Source: Paenibacillus soyae | GTDB taxonomy: Bacteria; Bacillota; Bacilli; Paenibacillales; Paenibacillaceae | Assembly (NCBI RefSeq): GCF_024623455.1 | Contig: NZ_JANIPJ010000016.1 | Span: 1 to 64,000, forward strand | Direction: 5' to 3' | DNA length: 64,000 nucleotides | In this document: one piece after another, positions 49,937 through 59,125 of the stretch | Layout: each line of letters starts with the position of its first letter | Numbering within the stretch: the first letter of the stretch is position 1 | Position numbers and translations under genes: made by a program | The notes under the pieces: model-generated | The model's database searches: none | What the model was told of the DNA's origin: nothing | What the model saw: only the letters and a program-made list of their open reading frames with translations

Positions 49937-51667
49937 GTGAAGAATCCTTTTAAGAAGTACAGAATCGATCATCTGTTTTTTGGCAGCTTTGCCGCGTTAA
50001 TCATCCTTGTGCTCAGTATAACGATATGGATAAGCTACAGCTTGACCTCCAAAGAGCTGGCGACTACGGCATCTACAAACCAGCAGAAGCTTCTTAATGA
50101 ACTGAACAATGAGATAACGACGCGAATGGTAACCATTGAACAAATTTCATTATCAAGGTCCAGAGATAATTCGCTGCTCGCCTTATTGACGGGGGCTAGA
50201 GATCAGGATGAATTTTCCCGGTACCAGGGGTTTAACGAGGTGAAGCAATCTCTTGCCAATTTAACAAACTCAATGCCGCTTATCGAAGGCATAGACGTGT
50301 TTATGAACAGGCCGAGTTATGGAGACTCCTTGAGCTATATTCAATTTCTGGAGCTGGAGGACGCTTCGAATCATTATTGGGCGGAAAGCATCAGGCGCAA
50401 CGATTTTGCATGGAGCGATGAGTATGAACGGTCATCGTTTCGAGGAGAGGTGTCCGTGCTTAGCTTCGCGCGGTCCATCTTGTACAACAATAAGCTTATC
50501 GGGTATTTGGTTATTCACGTGAAGTCGGATATGTTAAAAAACGTGTTAGCGGGCCATTCCTCGGTGGAAGTGAGCAGGATCATGTTAGATGTATCAGGCC
50601 AGCCCATTCTCCAAATCGGCAATGTTCCGGACGCGGAGACGTGGGCAAGCTTAAGGGCGCGAATGGGAGGCTCCTCCGGCGTATTTCGAATCGAAAACGA
50701 TACGGGAGGGGCCGAATCGTCGCTTATCGTGTATGCTCGCAACAATAATTCCAAGTGGACCTTGGTCGAGCTGACCCCTTGGTCCGAGATCACGCAAGGA
50801 AGCGTGAAGCTTGCAAAGGTCATTGCGATCATAGGCGTTATATCCATATTACTAACGTTAGTCATTACGATGCTGCTTAGCATGCAGTTTACGAGGCCGA
50901 TCAAGAAGCTGGTTGGCGCGATGAATCGTTATTCCATCGAGGGCAAAAACATGAAGCTGCCGGAAGACTATTCCAACGAGTTTGGTTACCTCTATGCGGG
51001 ATATCGCAAGCAAAACGAGCGTATCGAACAGCTTATACAGTCGCTACGCGAACGTCACGAGCTGCAAAGGGTGGCCGAGATAGAAGCATTGCAGGCCAAT
51101 ATTAACCCCCACTTTCTGTATAACACGTTGGACCAGTTAAATTGGATTGCCATTGCCAACGATCAGGGGGATATGAGCCGCATTCTGGAGCTTATGGGTC
51201 GGATGTTTCGAATCAGCCTTTCCAACGGGAATACATATATTACGATCCAGCAAGAGCTGGAGCATTTAAGCTGCTATTTGGAAATTCAGCAAATTCGTTA
51301 TAAGGGCTCCCTGCAATTTTATTTTGAAGTCCCAGAGGACATCCCGTTTTTATATATTCCAAAAATGATCTTGCAGCCCTTTGTAGAGAATGCGGTGGTA
51401 CACGGCTTCCACAATCGGAGCCATGGGACGATCTGGATTACCATGAAGCAGCAAGGCGAGAAGCTCTCCATCCTTATAGAGGATGACGGACAAGGGTACC
51501 AGCCGGCCCGGACGACGCATCGAAAAACGGGAGGCTACGGCATACGCAATGTCAAGGAACGTATTTCAGCTCATTTTGGCAACGCTTACGGAGTCGAGTA
51601 TGGGCCCCGCGATGAAGGGGGGACCACGATACGGCTGACGCTTCCCGTACTCCGCAATATACCGTGA
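49937..51667 (+). CDS. YesM-type membrane sensor histidine kinase
   Basis: Encodes 576 residues. Start: the GTG at 49937 lies eight bases after AGAAGGAG; the in-frame GTG at 49928 overlaps that site and is rejected. Helices at ~13-35 (FFGSFAALIILVLSITIWIS) and ~295-316 (VIAIIGVISILLTLVITMLL) flank an external sensing domain. The core has H392 in INPHFLYNTLD, the N-box VENAVVHG and the motif IEDDGQGY. Its partner regulator is not adjacent: the binding-protein gene lies between them. Confidence 0.92.
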   Translation: MKNPFKKYRIDHLFFGSFAALIILVLSITIWISYSLTSKELATTASTNQQKLLNELNNEITTRMVTIEQISLSRSRDNSLLALLTGARDQDEFSRYQGFNEVKQSLANLTNSMPLIEGIDVFMNRPSYGDSLSYIQFLELEDASNHYWAESIRRNDFAWSDEYERSSFRGEVSVLSFARSILYNNKLIGYLVIHVKSDMLKNVLAGHSSVEVSRIMLDVSGQPILQIGNVPDAETWASLRARMGGSSGVFRIENDTGGAESSLIVYARNNNSKWTLVELTPWSEITQGSVKLAKVIAIIGVISILLTLVITMLLSMQFTRPIKKLVGAMNRYSIEGKNMKLPEDYSNEFGYLYAGYRKQNERIEQLIQSLRERHELQRVAEIEALQANINPHFLYNTLDQLNWIAIANDQGDMSRILELMGRMFRISLSNGNTYITIQQELEHLSCYLEIQQIRYKGSLQFYFEVPEDIPFLYIPKMILQPFVENAVVHGFHNRSHGTIWITMKQQGEKLSILIEDDGQGYQPARTTHRKTGGYGIRNVKERISAHFGNAYGVEYGPRDEGGTTIRLTLPVLRNIP

Positions 51668-51774
51668 TATTGAAAAAATCGGAAAATATCAAATCAAATT
51701 GTGCATCCTTCTGCTATAACGGGTCCAGTAGACTTGTTAAGATGATGATGTAACGGGATAGGAGAGATGAACAA

Positions 51775-53061
51775 ATGGTCATGCGGCGACGAATAGCTTA
51801 TCTAGCTGCGGCAGCATTTTTGGCCATTGTGCTTTCGGCATGCTCATCCGGCAACGATACGATACCGACTAGGCCCCAAGACGGAGAGAGCGTTAAGCTG
51901 CGCATCATGTGGTGGGGCGCACAATCCCGGCATGAAGTGACGCTAAGGGCATTGGAAGCTTATACAAAAGCCAATCCCCATGTAACCTTTGAACCCGAGT
52001 ATTCGGGGATGGACGGGTACTTGGATAAATTATCCACGCAAGCCGCGGCTCAGAATGCTCCGGATATATTCCAGATCGACCCCAGCTGGGTAGCGGACTG
52101 GGCTTCTCGAAATCAGTTGATTGATATGACGGATGCCATAGATCTGACAAACATCGATGCCAAGCTGACGAGTATCGGCTACATCGATAACAAGTTGTAC
52201 GGCGTACCTCTGGGATCGGTAGCTCACGGGATGATCTACGATAAGGCGGCCATGGAAAAGCTGGGTTTATCGGTACCTTCCATGGGCTGGACATGGGACG
52301 AGTTTTTTCAATACGCCGTAGATGCCAAGGTAAAGCTGGGAGGAAACCAATACCTAACGAAGGATTACGCCGGCGATTATTTTGCCTATAGCGCCTATCA
52401 ATATGCTCACGGCAAAGGCCAGCTCATCACAAACGACGGAAAATTCAACGTAGACAGGACAACGTTTCTGGATTGGGCCATGCGTTGGCAGACGCTACGC
52501 GAGGATGGCGTCATACCGCCCGCCGACGTGAATGCCTCGGACAAGGAATTCGATCCGGCCGCCGATCTGCTGGTGAAAGGGAACATATTGATCAGGCTTG
52601 CCTTTAACTCCAGTTTCGGAGCCTGGGACAGCATGAATCCCGGCGCGTACGCTCTCGTAACGATGCCCCGGGCGGAGGAGGCGGGCGGCTGGCTTAAGCC
52701 TTCTCTGTTCTTTGGAATCTCGCCTTTCTCCAAAAACGCCGAAGAGGCCAAAAAGTTTGTTAATTGGTTCATTAACAGTCAAGAGGCCGGCGAAATTCTC
52801 GGGACCAGCCGCGGGGTACCGGTAAACGCCAAGGTTGCTGCCGCCATCGAATCCTCCTTAAGCGATGCGGACAGGGCAGGCATGGAGCTGTATAACGCGA
52901 CTCAGAAGCATGGCCAGCAATGGTCGCCCGGCGCAAGCGGCTGGACGAATTGGGTCGACAAAGACTGGAGTCTTGTCCGCGACGAGCTCAGCTTTGGCAA
53001 AAAAACGCCGGAGCAAGCATTCGACGCGCTGCAAAAGCTGGCAAAAGAGTACGGCAAATAA
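51775..53061 (+). CDS. Carbohydrate ABC importer solute-binding lipoprotein
   Basis: Encodes 428 residues; ATG after GGAGAGA. The lipobox is LSAC (Cys ~23). The family 1 features include LRIMWWGAQSRHEVTLRALE, QAAAQNAPDIFQIDPSWVAD and GWTWDEFFQYAV, resembling binding proteins that pair with LacF/LacG-like permeases. An inverted repeat GATATT/AATATC (51666-51689) lies upstream in an AT-rich segment of the 107-base gap, a plausible regulatory site. The regulator gene begins 26 bases downstream, so both are likely on one message. Confidence 0.9.
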   Translation: MVMRRRIAYLAAAAFLAIVLSACSSGNDTIPTRPQDGESVKLRIMWWGAQSRHEVTLRALEAYTKANPHVTFEPEYSGMDGYLDKLSTQAAAQNAPDIFQIDPSWVADWASRNQLIDMTDAIDLTNIDAKLTSIGYIDNKLYGVPLGSVAHGMIYDKAAMEKLGLSVPSMGWTWDEFFQYAVDAKVKLGGNQYLTKDYAGDYFAYSAYQYAHGKGQLITNDGKFNVDRTTFLDWAMRWQTLREDGVIPPADVNASDKEFDPAADLLVKGNILIRLAFNSSFGAWDSMNPGAYALVTMPRAEEAGGWLKPSLFFGISPFSKNAEEAKKFVNWFINSQEAGEILGTSRGVPVNAKVAAAIESSLSDADRAGMELYNATQKHGQQWSPGASGWTNWVDKDWSLVRDELSFGKKTPEQAFDALQKLAKEYGK

Positions 53062-53087
53062 TTCATGATAAGCCGGGGGACGACATC

Positions 53088-54713
53088 ATGTGGAAGATCG
53101 TGATTATCGACGATGACCGAAACGTATTGCAGGGGATGAAGCTAGCCATACCCTGGAAGGAATTGGGTGCCGAGTGGGCCGGCGAAGCGACAGACGGCGA
53201 AGAAGGCTTCGAGCTGATCCGAAGGGTCAACCCGGATCTTGTCATTACGGATATTTACATGCCCGTCATGAGCGGTCTGGAGATGATCGAGTTGCTGCGA
53301 ACCGATCAATTTAACGGGAAAATCGTTATTTTAAGCGGATATTCGGACTTTGAACACGCCCGTCAGGCCATGCGTTTACATGTCATCGATTATTTGAGTA
53401 AACCGGTGAGCGTTCCCACCCTCAAATCCGTCTTGCAGAAGGTGATAGACCAGCTGCACCTAGAGCGTTTGAAAAGCCGGGAGCAAGAGGAATTGAATGA
53501 GAAGCTTATCCAATTTCAACCCTTCATAGAAAAAGAATGGGTGAAATCCGTCGTTTCAGGCACGCTGGAGCCCTCTTATCGGGAGGATGATAAGCTTCCT
53601 GTTCCGTTTGAGAGTTGGAAAAAGGCCAATCACCTCGTTATCGGCGTCGAAATGGTGAGGGATATCCGTTTAAACGCGGTTTCTATTGCCGATTTGAATT
53701 TGTTTCGGTTCGCCGTCGGCAATATCGTCAAGGAAATCGCGAATGCGATCTTTGACTCCTATTCGTATTCGGAGCTGCATGGCACGCGATGCGCGATCGT
53801 CATTCATCTGGATCCCCCGCCCCCGCAAGAAGAGCTTCGGATGAAGCTAAGGCAGCTTGGGGCCGATGTAATCGAAAGCGTGAGTCGATATTTAAAGATC
53901 AATCTTCGTATCGGACTGGGGAGTCTAAAAAATAATTGGCTGCAAATGTCGGATTCAACGGAAGAGGCTTTCCGGGCCATCGAGCTAAGAGAATCTCCGG
54001 CAATGAAAGGCTGCGAGCTATTCCAATGGGATAGAACGCAAGCGTCTCCGGACCTCTCTCCTCTAACGCGTCCCGTGAAGTTCTACCAGGAGCTAATAAG
54101 CGCCGTTAAAGCAGGTCAGGCAGGGCTCGCTAACCGCATTATTGCCGATCAATTTCAACTTCTTGCCGCCAGAGGCCGATTTACCCCAACGGAAATACAG
54201 CTTCTTGCGGGCGAGATGTGGGGAATAATGAATTACAGTCTGTACGAGGCAGGCATTGTGTGGGACGAGCGATCTCCCGAGGAGCTTCCGCAGCAAGAAA
54301 TTGTATGGCTGACAACTCTCGACATGCTGGAGAGATGGGTTGCGAAAACGGTAAACGCCATATGCTCCGGCAGAGAGTGGAAGGGGAACAGCAAACATAG
54401 GCAAGCGGTGGACTTCATGCTGCAATATCTTCACGATAACTATGCGGAAGACGTGACGCTTGGCGAGCTTGCGGACAAGGTTCATATGTCGCGCAATTAC
54501 TTATCCGATATTTTTAAGAACATGGTTGGGGACACGTTCAACAATTATTTGACCCGAGTAAGAATGGAGAAAGCAAAGGAGCTGCTGCTGGAAAAAAACA
54601 TGCTGGTTTACGAAGTGGCGAATCGGGTTGGTTATAAAAACGTCCCTTACTTCAGCACCTTGTTTAAAAAATATATCGGCATAAATCCAACGGATTTAAC
54701 GAAACGGACGTAA
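53088..54713 (+). CDS. YesN-type response regulator with AraC DNA-binding domain
   Basis: Encodes 541 residues. The ATG at 53088 follows CCGGGGGA by seven bases; a longer frame from 52920 would overlap the binding-protein gene and is rejected. Receiver: DDD at 8-10, phospho-acceptor D55 in TDIYMPVMSG, and Lys in YLSKPVS. The C-terminal AraC domain reads LGELADKVHMSRNYLSDIFK, then VYEVANRVGYKNVPYFSTLF and INPTDL. It is the only regulator of its locus and should receive phosphate from the kinase at 49937 across the intervening lipoprotein gene. Confidence 0.93.
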   Translation: MWKIVIIDDDRNVLQGMKLAIPWKELGAEWAGEATDGEEGFELIRRVNPDLVITDIYMPVMSGLEMIELLRTDQFNGKIVILSGYSDFEHARQAMRLHVIDYLSKPVSVPTLKSVLQKVIDQLHLERLKSREQEELNEKLIQFQPFIEKEWVKSVVSGTLEPSYREDDKLPVPFESWKKANHLVIGVEMVRDIRLNAVSIADLNLFRFAVGNIVKEIANAIFDSYSYSELHGTRCAIVIHLDPPPPQEELRMKLRQLGADVIESVSRYLKINLRIGLGSLKNNWLQMSDSTEEAFRAIELRESPAMKGCELFQWDRTQASPDLSPLTRPVKFYQELISAVKAGQAGLANRIIADQFQLLAARGRFTPTEIQLLAGEMWGIMNYSLYEAGIVWDERSPEELPQQEIVWLTTLDMLERWVAKTVNAICSGREWKGNSKHRQAVDFMLQYLHDNYAEDVTLGELADKVHMSRNYLSDIFKNMVGDTFNNYLTRVRMEKAKELLLEKNMLVYEVANRVGYKNVPYFSTLFKKYIGINPTDLTKRT

Positions 54714-54731
54714 AGTGTTGGATGAAGAGGG

Positions 54732-54760
54732 AGAGGGCAATCATTCCATTGCCCTCTTTC
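54732..54760 (+). terminator. Intrinsic terminator ending the fourth locus
   Basis: AGAGGGCAAT (54732-54741) pairs perfectly with ATTGCCCTCT (54748-54757), followed by TTCC. It lies between the regulator stop and the next gene and argues against the long reading frame that opens at 54715. Confidence 0.7.
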
Positions 54761-54798
54761 CGTTTAGTAGGAGGGAAATGATAAGGAGGCCTATTACA

Positions 54799-57027
54799 AT
54801 GAAACGAAACTGGTATTACCGTATGATGTTGTCGTACACGCCTATTTTTTTCGTTGTGATTTCTTCGGTCATCATCGTATTTTTTACAACGCTAAATCAA
54901 CAATCCGAGAACAGGTACATCGAAACCAACAGGTCGATCGTGACGCAGATGATGAAGAATACGGAGGTCAGCCTCAAGCTGATCGAGCTGAATTCGGTTA
55001 GCGCGCTCCTAACGGACCCCTATATCAACGATTATTTTTCTAGCCGCGGCAAAGAAGTCTACGACTATTTCGTCATCCAAAAAAAACTCATCGACCTCAA
55101 ATCTTCGTTTCCCTTCGTAAGCTCCATCTATTTGTATGACGAACCCACTCATATGATCCTCTCCGACTCCAATACCTACACGTTTGCCTCTTTTGCGGAT
55201 CGCGATTTTTTGGAGAGAAGCCTATTGGAGAGGGAACAAGCCAAATGGACGGAACCGCGAGACTATACGTTGTCCACCATTGATCGCAATGGTCAAAAAG
55301 TCGTTTCCCTCATGAAAACATATACCTATCCCACCCAGCAAACCGGCATTATGGTCATTAATATTTACGTCAATTCCATAATGGAGTACTTACATCAACT
55401 TAGTCAGCAAGAGGAGACCCAAATTCGCATTTTGGACGCCGAAGGCAACGATTTTCAAGGCACGTCCAGCGATCAAGACACGGCTTCCCATGTTAGAACC
55501 GTATCGGAGTACACCGGATGGGCCTATTCGGCGGTAAGCGTGAATGCAGGGAGCTACACGCTGATCTCGATGCTGTCCAATATTTGGATCCTTATCGTCC
55601 TTATCGTCATCGTGCTAGCACTCCTCTGGTTTACGATTATAACGCATGTCCACTACAGGCCGATTCATCAAATCGTGGAAAAAATCAATTCTTCAATCGG
55701 GGCAAGAAAGAGCGCGAGTAACGGCATGAAATCGCGTTTGAACGAATTTAATGTCATTGAATCCACGATTGATGCTTTGCTGCAGAAAACGATGGATTAT
55801 CATTCCTTGCAGGAAGCGGAGGCCGTTCATCGCAAAAGAATCCTGATCCAGGAGCTATTGGCCGGACAACGCGTCATGAGCGACACGGAATGGAGAAAAG
55901 AAGCGGCTGTGCTGGGAATGCCCGTTGATTACGAATGCGTATGCGCGATTTCCATCGAGATCGACCACTATCATGACTTCGCCGAAAACTATAAACCCGG
56001 CGATCAACATCTGCTCAAATATATTTTGGAAAGCGCCATTAAGGAATCCGCCGTCGAAAGAGACATCGCGCTTTATTGCGTATGGACGGATCAGCATCAA
56101 ATAGCAGTCGTATTGTTCCTTAAACAAGCCAATATTCCCTACGAAGACACGATTAGGGCGATGTGCGACGACTATCGCAAATGGATACATCAACATGTAG
56201 AGTTTACCGTAACCGTGGGCATCGGCAAGACGAGGGATGGCATGATCCATATGGCGTCTTCGTATCGGGCTGCCCAATCGAACGTTTTACTGAAAGCCGT
56301 CTTCGGCACCAATTGCGTTATCGATCACGAGATGTCCAAGCAAAAGTCGGACATCGGCTCGTACGCGCTTCTGGATGTCATGCCGGCCATGATCCATCTG
56401 TTTAAAAAAGGCGATCATGCTTGGCGGGGCAAGTTTACAGGAATGATAAACGAGCTTTACGACAAAAGGCTGGGAAGATTGCAATTATCGGACCTGATCA
56501 GCAGCCTGACGCAGATGCTGGAAAAGGAAATGCTGTCAATCTCGCCGGACATGTGGAGAATGCACTTTCAATCTCGCTTCGAGACCTTGTCCAATCAGAC
56601 GGAAACGTTGGCGGAGTGGGGGCAAGATGGGCTGGCGTTGCTAGAAGAATTAGCTGAGCATTTGGTCCTGCAGCGGGAAGAGAATAGCACCAAATCCATA
56701 GCGATGCGGATGAAGTCTTATATCGATAATCATTATGCCGACCCGGATTTATCGTTGGTTGGCGTAAGCGATACGTTTGATATGCCCGCCGCGAGCGCAA
56801 GTATTTTATTCAAGAAGGAGACGGGCGAAAAGTTTGTCGACTATGTATTAAAGGTTCGTCTGGAGCATGCGCGCAAGATGCTGGTCGACTCCGATGATGC
56901 CATCGGGATCATTGCCGAGAAAGTGGGCTACAGCCACGTCCTTTCTTTCCATCGGGCATTTAAGAAGATTTACGGATTTCCGCCGGGCGAATTTCGGGTG
57001 ATTTATCGCGCCCAGCGAAATGTGTAG
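54799..57027 (+). CDS. Membrane-spanning AraC-family regulator with extracellular sensing domain
   Basis: Encodes 742 residues from ATG 54799 (AAGGAGG ten bases upstream; an in-frame ATG at 54778 also has AGGAGG but too close). Two membrane helices (~11-31 PIFFVVISSVIIVFFTTL, and ~262-283 IWILIVLIVIVLALLWFTI) enclose a Cache-like sensing domain of ~230 residues. The cytoplasmic half has a linker, a middle regulatory region and a C-terminal AraC domain (LSLVGVSDTFDMPAASASIL, then IGIIAEKVGYSHVLSFHRAF and FPPGEF). It contains neither receiver nor kinase motifs. It is therefore a one-component version of the YesM/YesN pairs and lies just upstream of the fifth importer, which it probably controls directly from the membrane. 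Confidence 0.9.
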   Translation: MKRNWYYRMMLSYTPIFFVVISSVIIVFFTTLNQQSENRYIETNRSIVTQMMKNTEVSLKLIELNSVSALLTDPYINDYFSSRGKEVYDYFVIQKKLIDLKSSFPFVSSIYLYDEPTHMILSDSNTYTFASFADRDFLERSLLEREQAKWTEPRDYTLSTIDRNGQKVVSLMKTYTYPTQQTGIMVINIYVNSIMEYLHQLSQQEETQIRILDAEGNDFQGTSSDQDTASHVRTVSEYTGWAYSAVSVNAGSYTLISMLSNIWILIVLIVIVLALLWFTIITHVHYRPIHQIVEKINSSIGARKSASNGMKSRLNEFNVIESTIDALLQKTMDYHSLQEAEAVHRKRILIQELLAGQRVMSDTEWRKEAAVLGMPVDYECVCAISIEIDHYHDFAENYKPGDQHLLKYILESAIKESAVERDIALYCVWTDQHQIAVVLFLKQANIPYEDTIRAMCDDYRKWIHQHVEFTVTVGIGKTRDGMIHMASSYRAAQSNVLLKAVFGTNCVIDHEMSKQKSDIGSYALLDVMPAMIHLFKKGDHAWRGKFTGMINELYDKRLGRLQLSDLISSLTQMLEKEMLSISPDMWRMHFQSRFETLSNQTETLAEWGQDGLALLEELAEHLVLQREENSTKSIAMRMKSYIDNHYADPDLSLVGVSDTFDMPAASASILFKKETGEKFVDYVLKVRLEHARKMLVDSDDAIGIIAEKVGYSHVLSFHRAFKKIYGFPPGEFRVIYRAQRNV

Positions 57028-57192
57028 GAGCAAGCGCTGCTTGTTAGCCGTTCAATAAAGGTAAAGAGCAGCGAAGTTAGCCCTTAAATTATTGTCAATG
57101 TTCAAGCGAAGCGGCGGGATGGTACATTTAAGCCCGTAAGCAGCGCCTAACCATGCATGGGCGAAGGCAATGATTAACTTCAGAGGAGGTAG

Positions 57193-58134
57193 ATGGCCAT
57201 AACAACCAAGCCGGTGCGCAGAACGGCACCACGACTGCCGTTCCGATCCTTGCTCCGCGACTGGCAGCTATACATCTTAATTCTGGTACCCTTGGCGTTT
57301 TTCGTAACCTTCAAGTATGTACCGATGTTTGGCGCGGTGATCGCATTCAAGGATTACAACATTTTTAAAGGCATTTGGGGAAGTCCATGGGTGGGCTTCG
57401 AGACGTTCAAAGAGATTTTTCAAATGCAAGGGTTTTACCTGGCGTTAAGAAACACGTTTATGTTGAACTTGCTGGATTTGCTAGTCAGCTTCCCGCTTCC
57501 GATTCTATTAGCTATCGTGCTTAACGAGCTGCGGATTCAATGGTTTAAGAGAGGCGCCCAAATGGTGCTGTATCTGCCGCATTTCATCTCTTGGGTGATC
57601 ATCGGCGGCATAGCGATTCAGTTGTTCGCGACCAATACGGGCATCGTGAACAACGTGCTGAAATCGCTTAACCTTGAGGCCATACCTTTCTTGACGGAGC
57701 CGGTCTATTGGGTGTTTACGTATCTTGGCATCGGCATATGGCAGAGCGCGGGCTGGGGAACCATTATCTACCTTGCGGCTTTGACCGGCATCAACAAGGA
57801 TCTTTATGAGGCAGCCGATGTGGACGGAGCCAGCCGATTGCGGAAGATATGGCATATTACGTTGCCGGGCATTAAGCCCACCATCATTATATTGCTGATC
57901 ATCAATATCGGGCATATGGCCAGCATCGGTTTCGATCGGCCGTTCGTGTTAAGCAATCCGCTTGTCACGGATGTATCGGAAGTCATTAGTACGTACGTGT
58001 ACAAAACCGGTATCCAATCGGCGCGTTATACGATAGCAACCGCTATTGGATTATTCCAGGCGGTCATCGGTTTGATCTTCCTCTTGTCTGCCGATTTGAT
58101 TTCCCGCAAGGTCAACGACCAGGGCATATGGTAG
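57193..58134 (+). CDS. CUT1 ABC importer permease, LplB type
   Basis: Encodes 313 residues; AGAGGAGG precedes the ATG. It is the same length as, and closely resembles, the LplB-type permease at 9695. Helices begin LYILILVPLAFFVTFKYVPM, with GAVIAFKDYN as the family motif. The EAA loop is EAADVDGASRLRKIWHITLP. The 165-base gap before it holds no gene; TACATT (57123-57128) is a possible -10. The island's tandem operator was not found here, so this importer is under different control. Confidence 0.92.
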   Translation: MAITTKPVRRTAPRLPFRSLLRDWQLYILILVPLAFFVTFKYVPMFGAVIAFKDYNIFKGIWGSPWVGFETFKEIFQMQGFYLALRNTFMLNLLDLLVSFPLPILLAIVLNELRIQWFKRGAQMVLYLPHFISWVIIGGIAIQLFATNTGIVNNVLKSLNLEAIPFLTEPVYWVFTYLGIGIWQSAGWGTIIYLAALTGINKDLYEAADVDGASRLRKIWHITLPGIKPTIIILLIINIGHMASIGFDRPFVLSNPLVTDVSEVISTYVYKTGIQSARYTIATAIGLFQAVIGLIFLLSADLISRKVNDQGIW

Positions 58135-58146
58135 GAGGAGATAATC

Positions 58147-59037
58147 ATGACAAGCCCGAGTAACGCCCGCATTGGGAGCAGCGCAAGCGGCAAAATGTTG
58201 GATATCGCCCTGATCCTTGCGATCACGATCGCAAGCTTGCTCTGTTTGGCGCCAATGGTTCATATTTTGGCATTGTCGCTTAGCGGGAACAGCGCCATTA
58301 TGGCCGGCAAGGTTACGCTGATCCCGCTCGATATCGATTTTACGGCATACAAGGCCGTTTTCGGCAACGCACAGATGATACGCTCGCTTGGATTTACGAT
58401 AGGCATGGTAAGCTTGTATACCGTTATCGCGATGGCGTTGACGATTATAGCGGCTTATCCCTTAACCAAAAAGCATCTGAAAGGACGCGATTTCTTTCTA
58501 TTCGTGATCGTCGTTACGATGTTTTTTAGCGGCGGAATGATTCCGGAGTATCTGAACGTTAAAAATTTGAATCTGTTGGATTCCATATGGGCAATGGTTC
58601 TTCCGGGTGCCATTAACGCGTTTTATTTGCTCATCGTCAAAACCTTCTTTAGCTCCATCCCCGCGGAGCTTGAAGAATCGGCGAGGATGGACGGCGCAAG
58701 TCAGTTCCGCATATTAACAAGCATTATTTTACCGCTTTCTCTGCCCGTGCTGGCGACGATCAGCTTGTTTTATGCCGTCGGCCGATGGAACGGGTTTATG
58801 GACGCTTTGCTTTACATTACGAACTCCAACTTATATCCCTTGCAGCTCAGGCTTTACGAGATGGTGATGAACAGCCAGGTGAACAGCATGCTCGAAGGCA
58901 TCGGCACTACCGTGCCGGTACCTGAAAGCCTTAAAGCGGCATCCATCATGTTTGCCACGATTCCGATTTTGTTAGTGTACCCGTGGCTGCAGCGCTACTT
59001 CGTATCGGGCATGATGATCGGCGCAGTCAAAGGTTAA
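58147..59037 (+). CDS. CUT1 ABC importer permease, YtcP type
   Basis: Encodes 296 residues, 12 bases after the LplB-type gene, with AGGAGGAG upstream. Motifs: ALSLSGNSAIMAGKV after the first helix, the VTMFFSGGMIPEYL loop, EAA loop ESARMDGASQFRILTSIILP and the tail VSGMMIGAVKG. It pairs with the LplB-type subunit to import the ligand of the lipoprotein at 59126. Confidence 0.92.
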   Translation: MTSPSNARIGSSASGKMLDIALILAITIASLLCLAPMVHILALSLSGNSAIMAGKVTLIPLDIDFTAYKAVFGNAQMIRSLGFTIGMVSLYTVIAMALTIIAAYPLTKKHLKGRDFFLFVIVVTMFFSGGMIPEYLNVKNLNLLDSIWAMVLPGAINAFYLLIVKTFFSSIPAELEESARMDGASQFRILTSIILPLSLPVLATISLFYAVGRWNGFMDALLYITNSNLYPLQLRLYEMVMNSQVNSMLEGIGTTVPVPESLKAASIMFATIPILLVYPWLQRYFVSGMMIGAVKG

Positions 59038-59060
59038 GAGGCAAGGATGGATTATAATAA

Positions 59061-59087
59061 TTAAGCCAATGCTTCCGAAGCGGTTTT
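59061..59087. repeat. Partial match to the palindromic insertion in the sigK copy
   Basis: TTAAGCCAATGCTTCCGAAG followed by CGGTTTTG resembles the left half of the 42-base element at 4070-4111. The 12-mer ATGCTTCCGAAG is identical, and flanking AAGC and TTTT align. The right-hand GAAAACTT arm is missing. It lies between permease and binding-protein genes. Confidence 0.35.
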
Positions 59088-59125
59088 GTTCCACTTCATT
59101 ACACAAAACTTAAGGAGAGGGTCAA

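Noticed and set aside
52920..53087. Longer N-terminus for the fourth response regulator
   Set aside because: It would overlap the binding-protein gene by about 140 bases; the receiver domain begins exactly at the ATG at 53088, which has a ribosome site.
54715..54798. Longer N-terminus for the membrane AraC regulator
   Set aside because: The extra codons run through a perfect terminator hairpin, and a proper ribosome site precedes the ATG at 54799.
9695..59037. Repeated permease genes as recent tandem duplications
   Set aside because: The permeases share only family-level motifs and fall into two classes; their sequences are too different for recent duplication.
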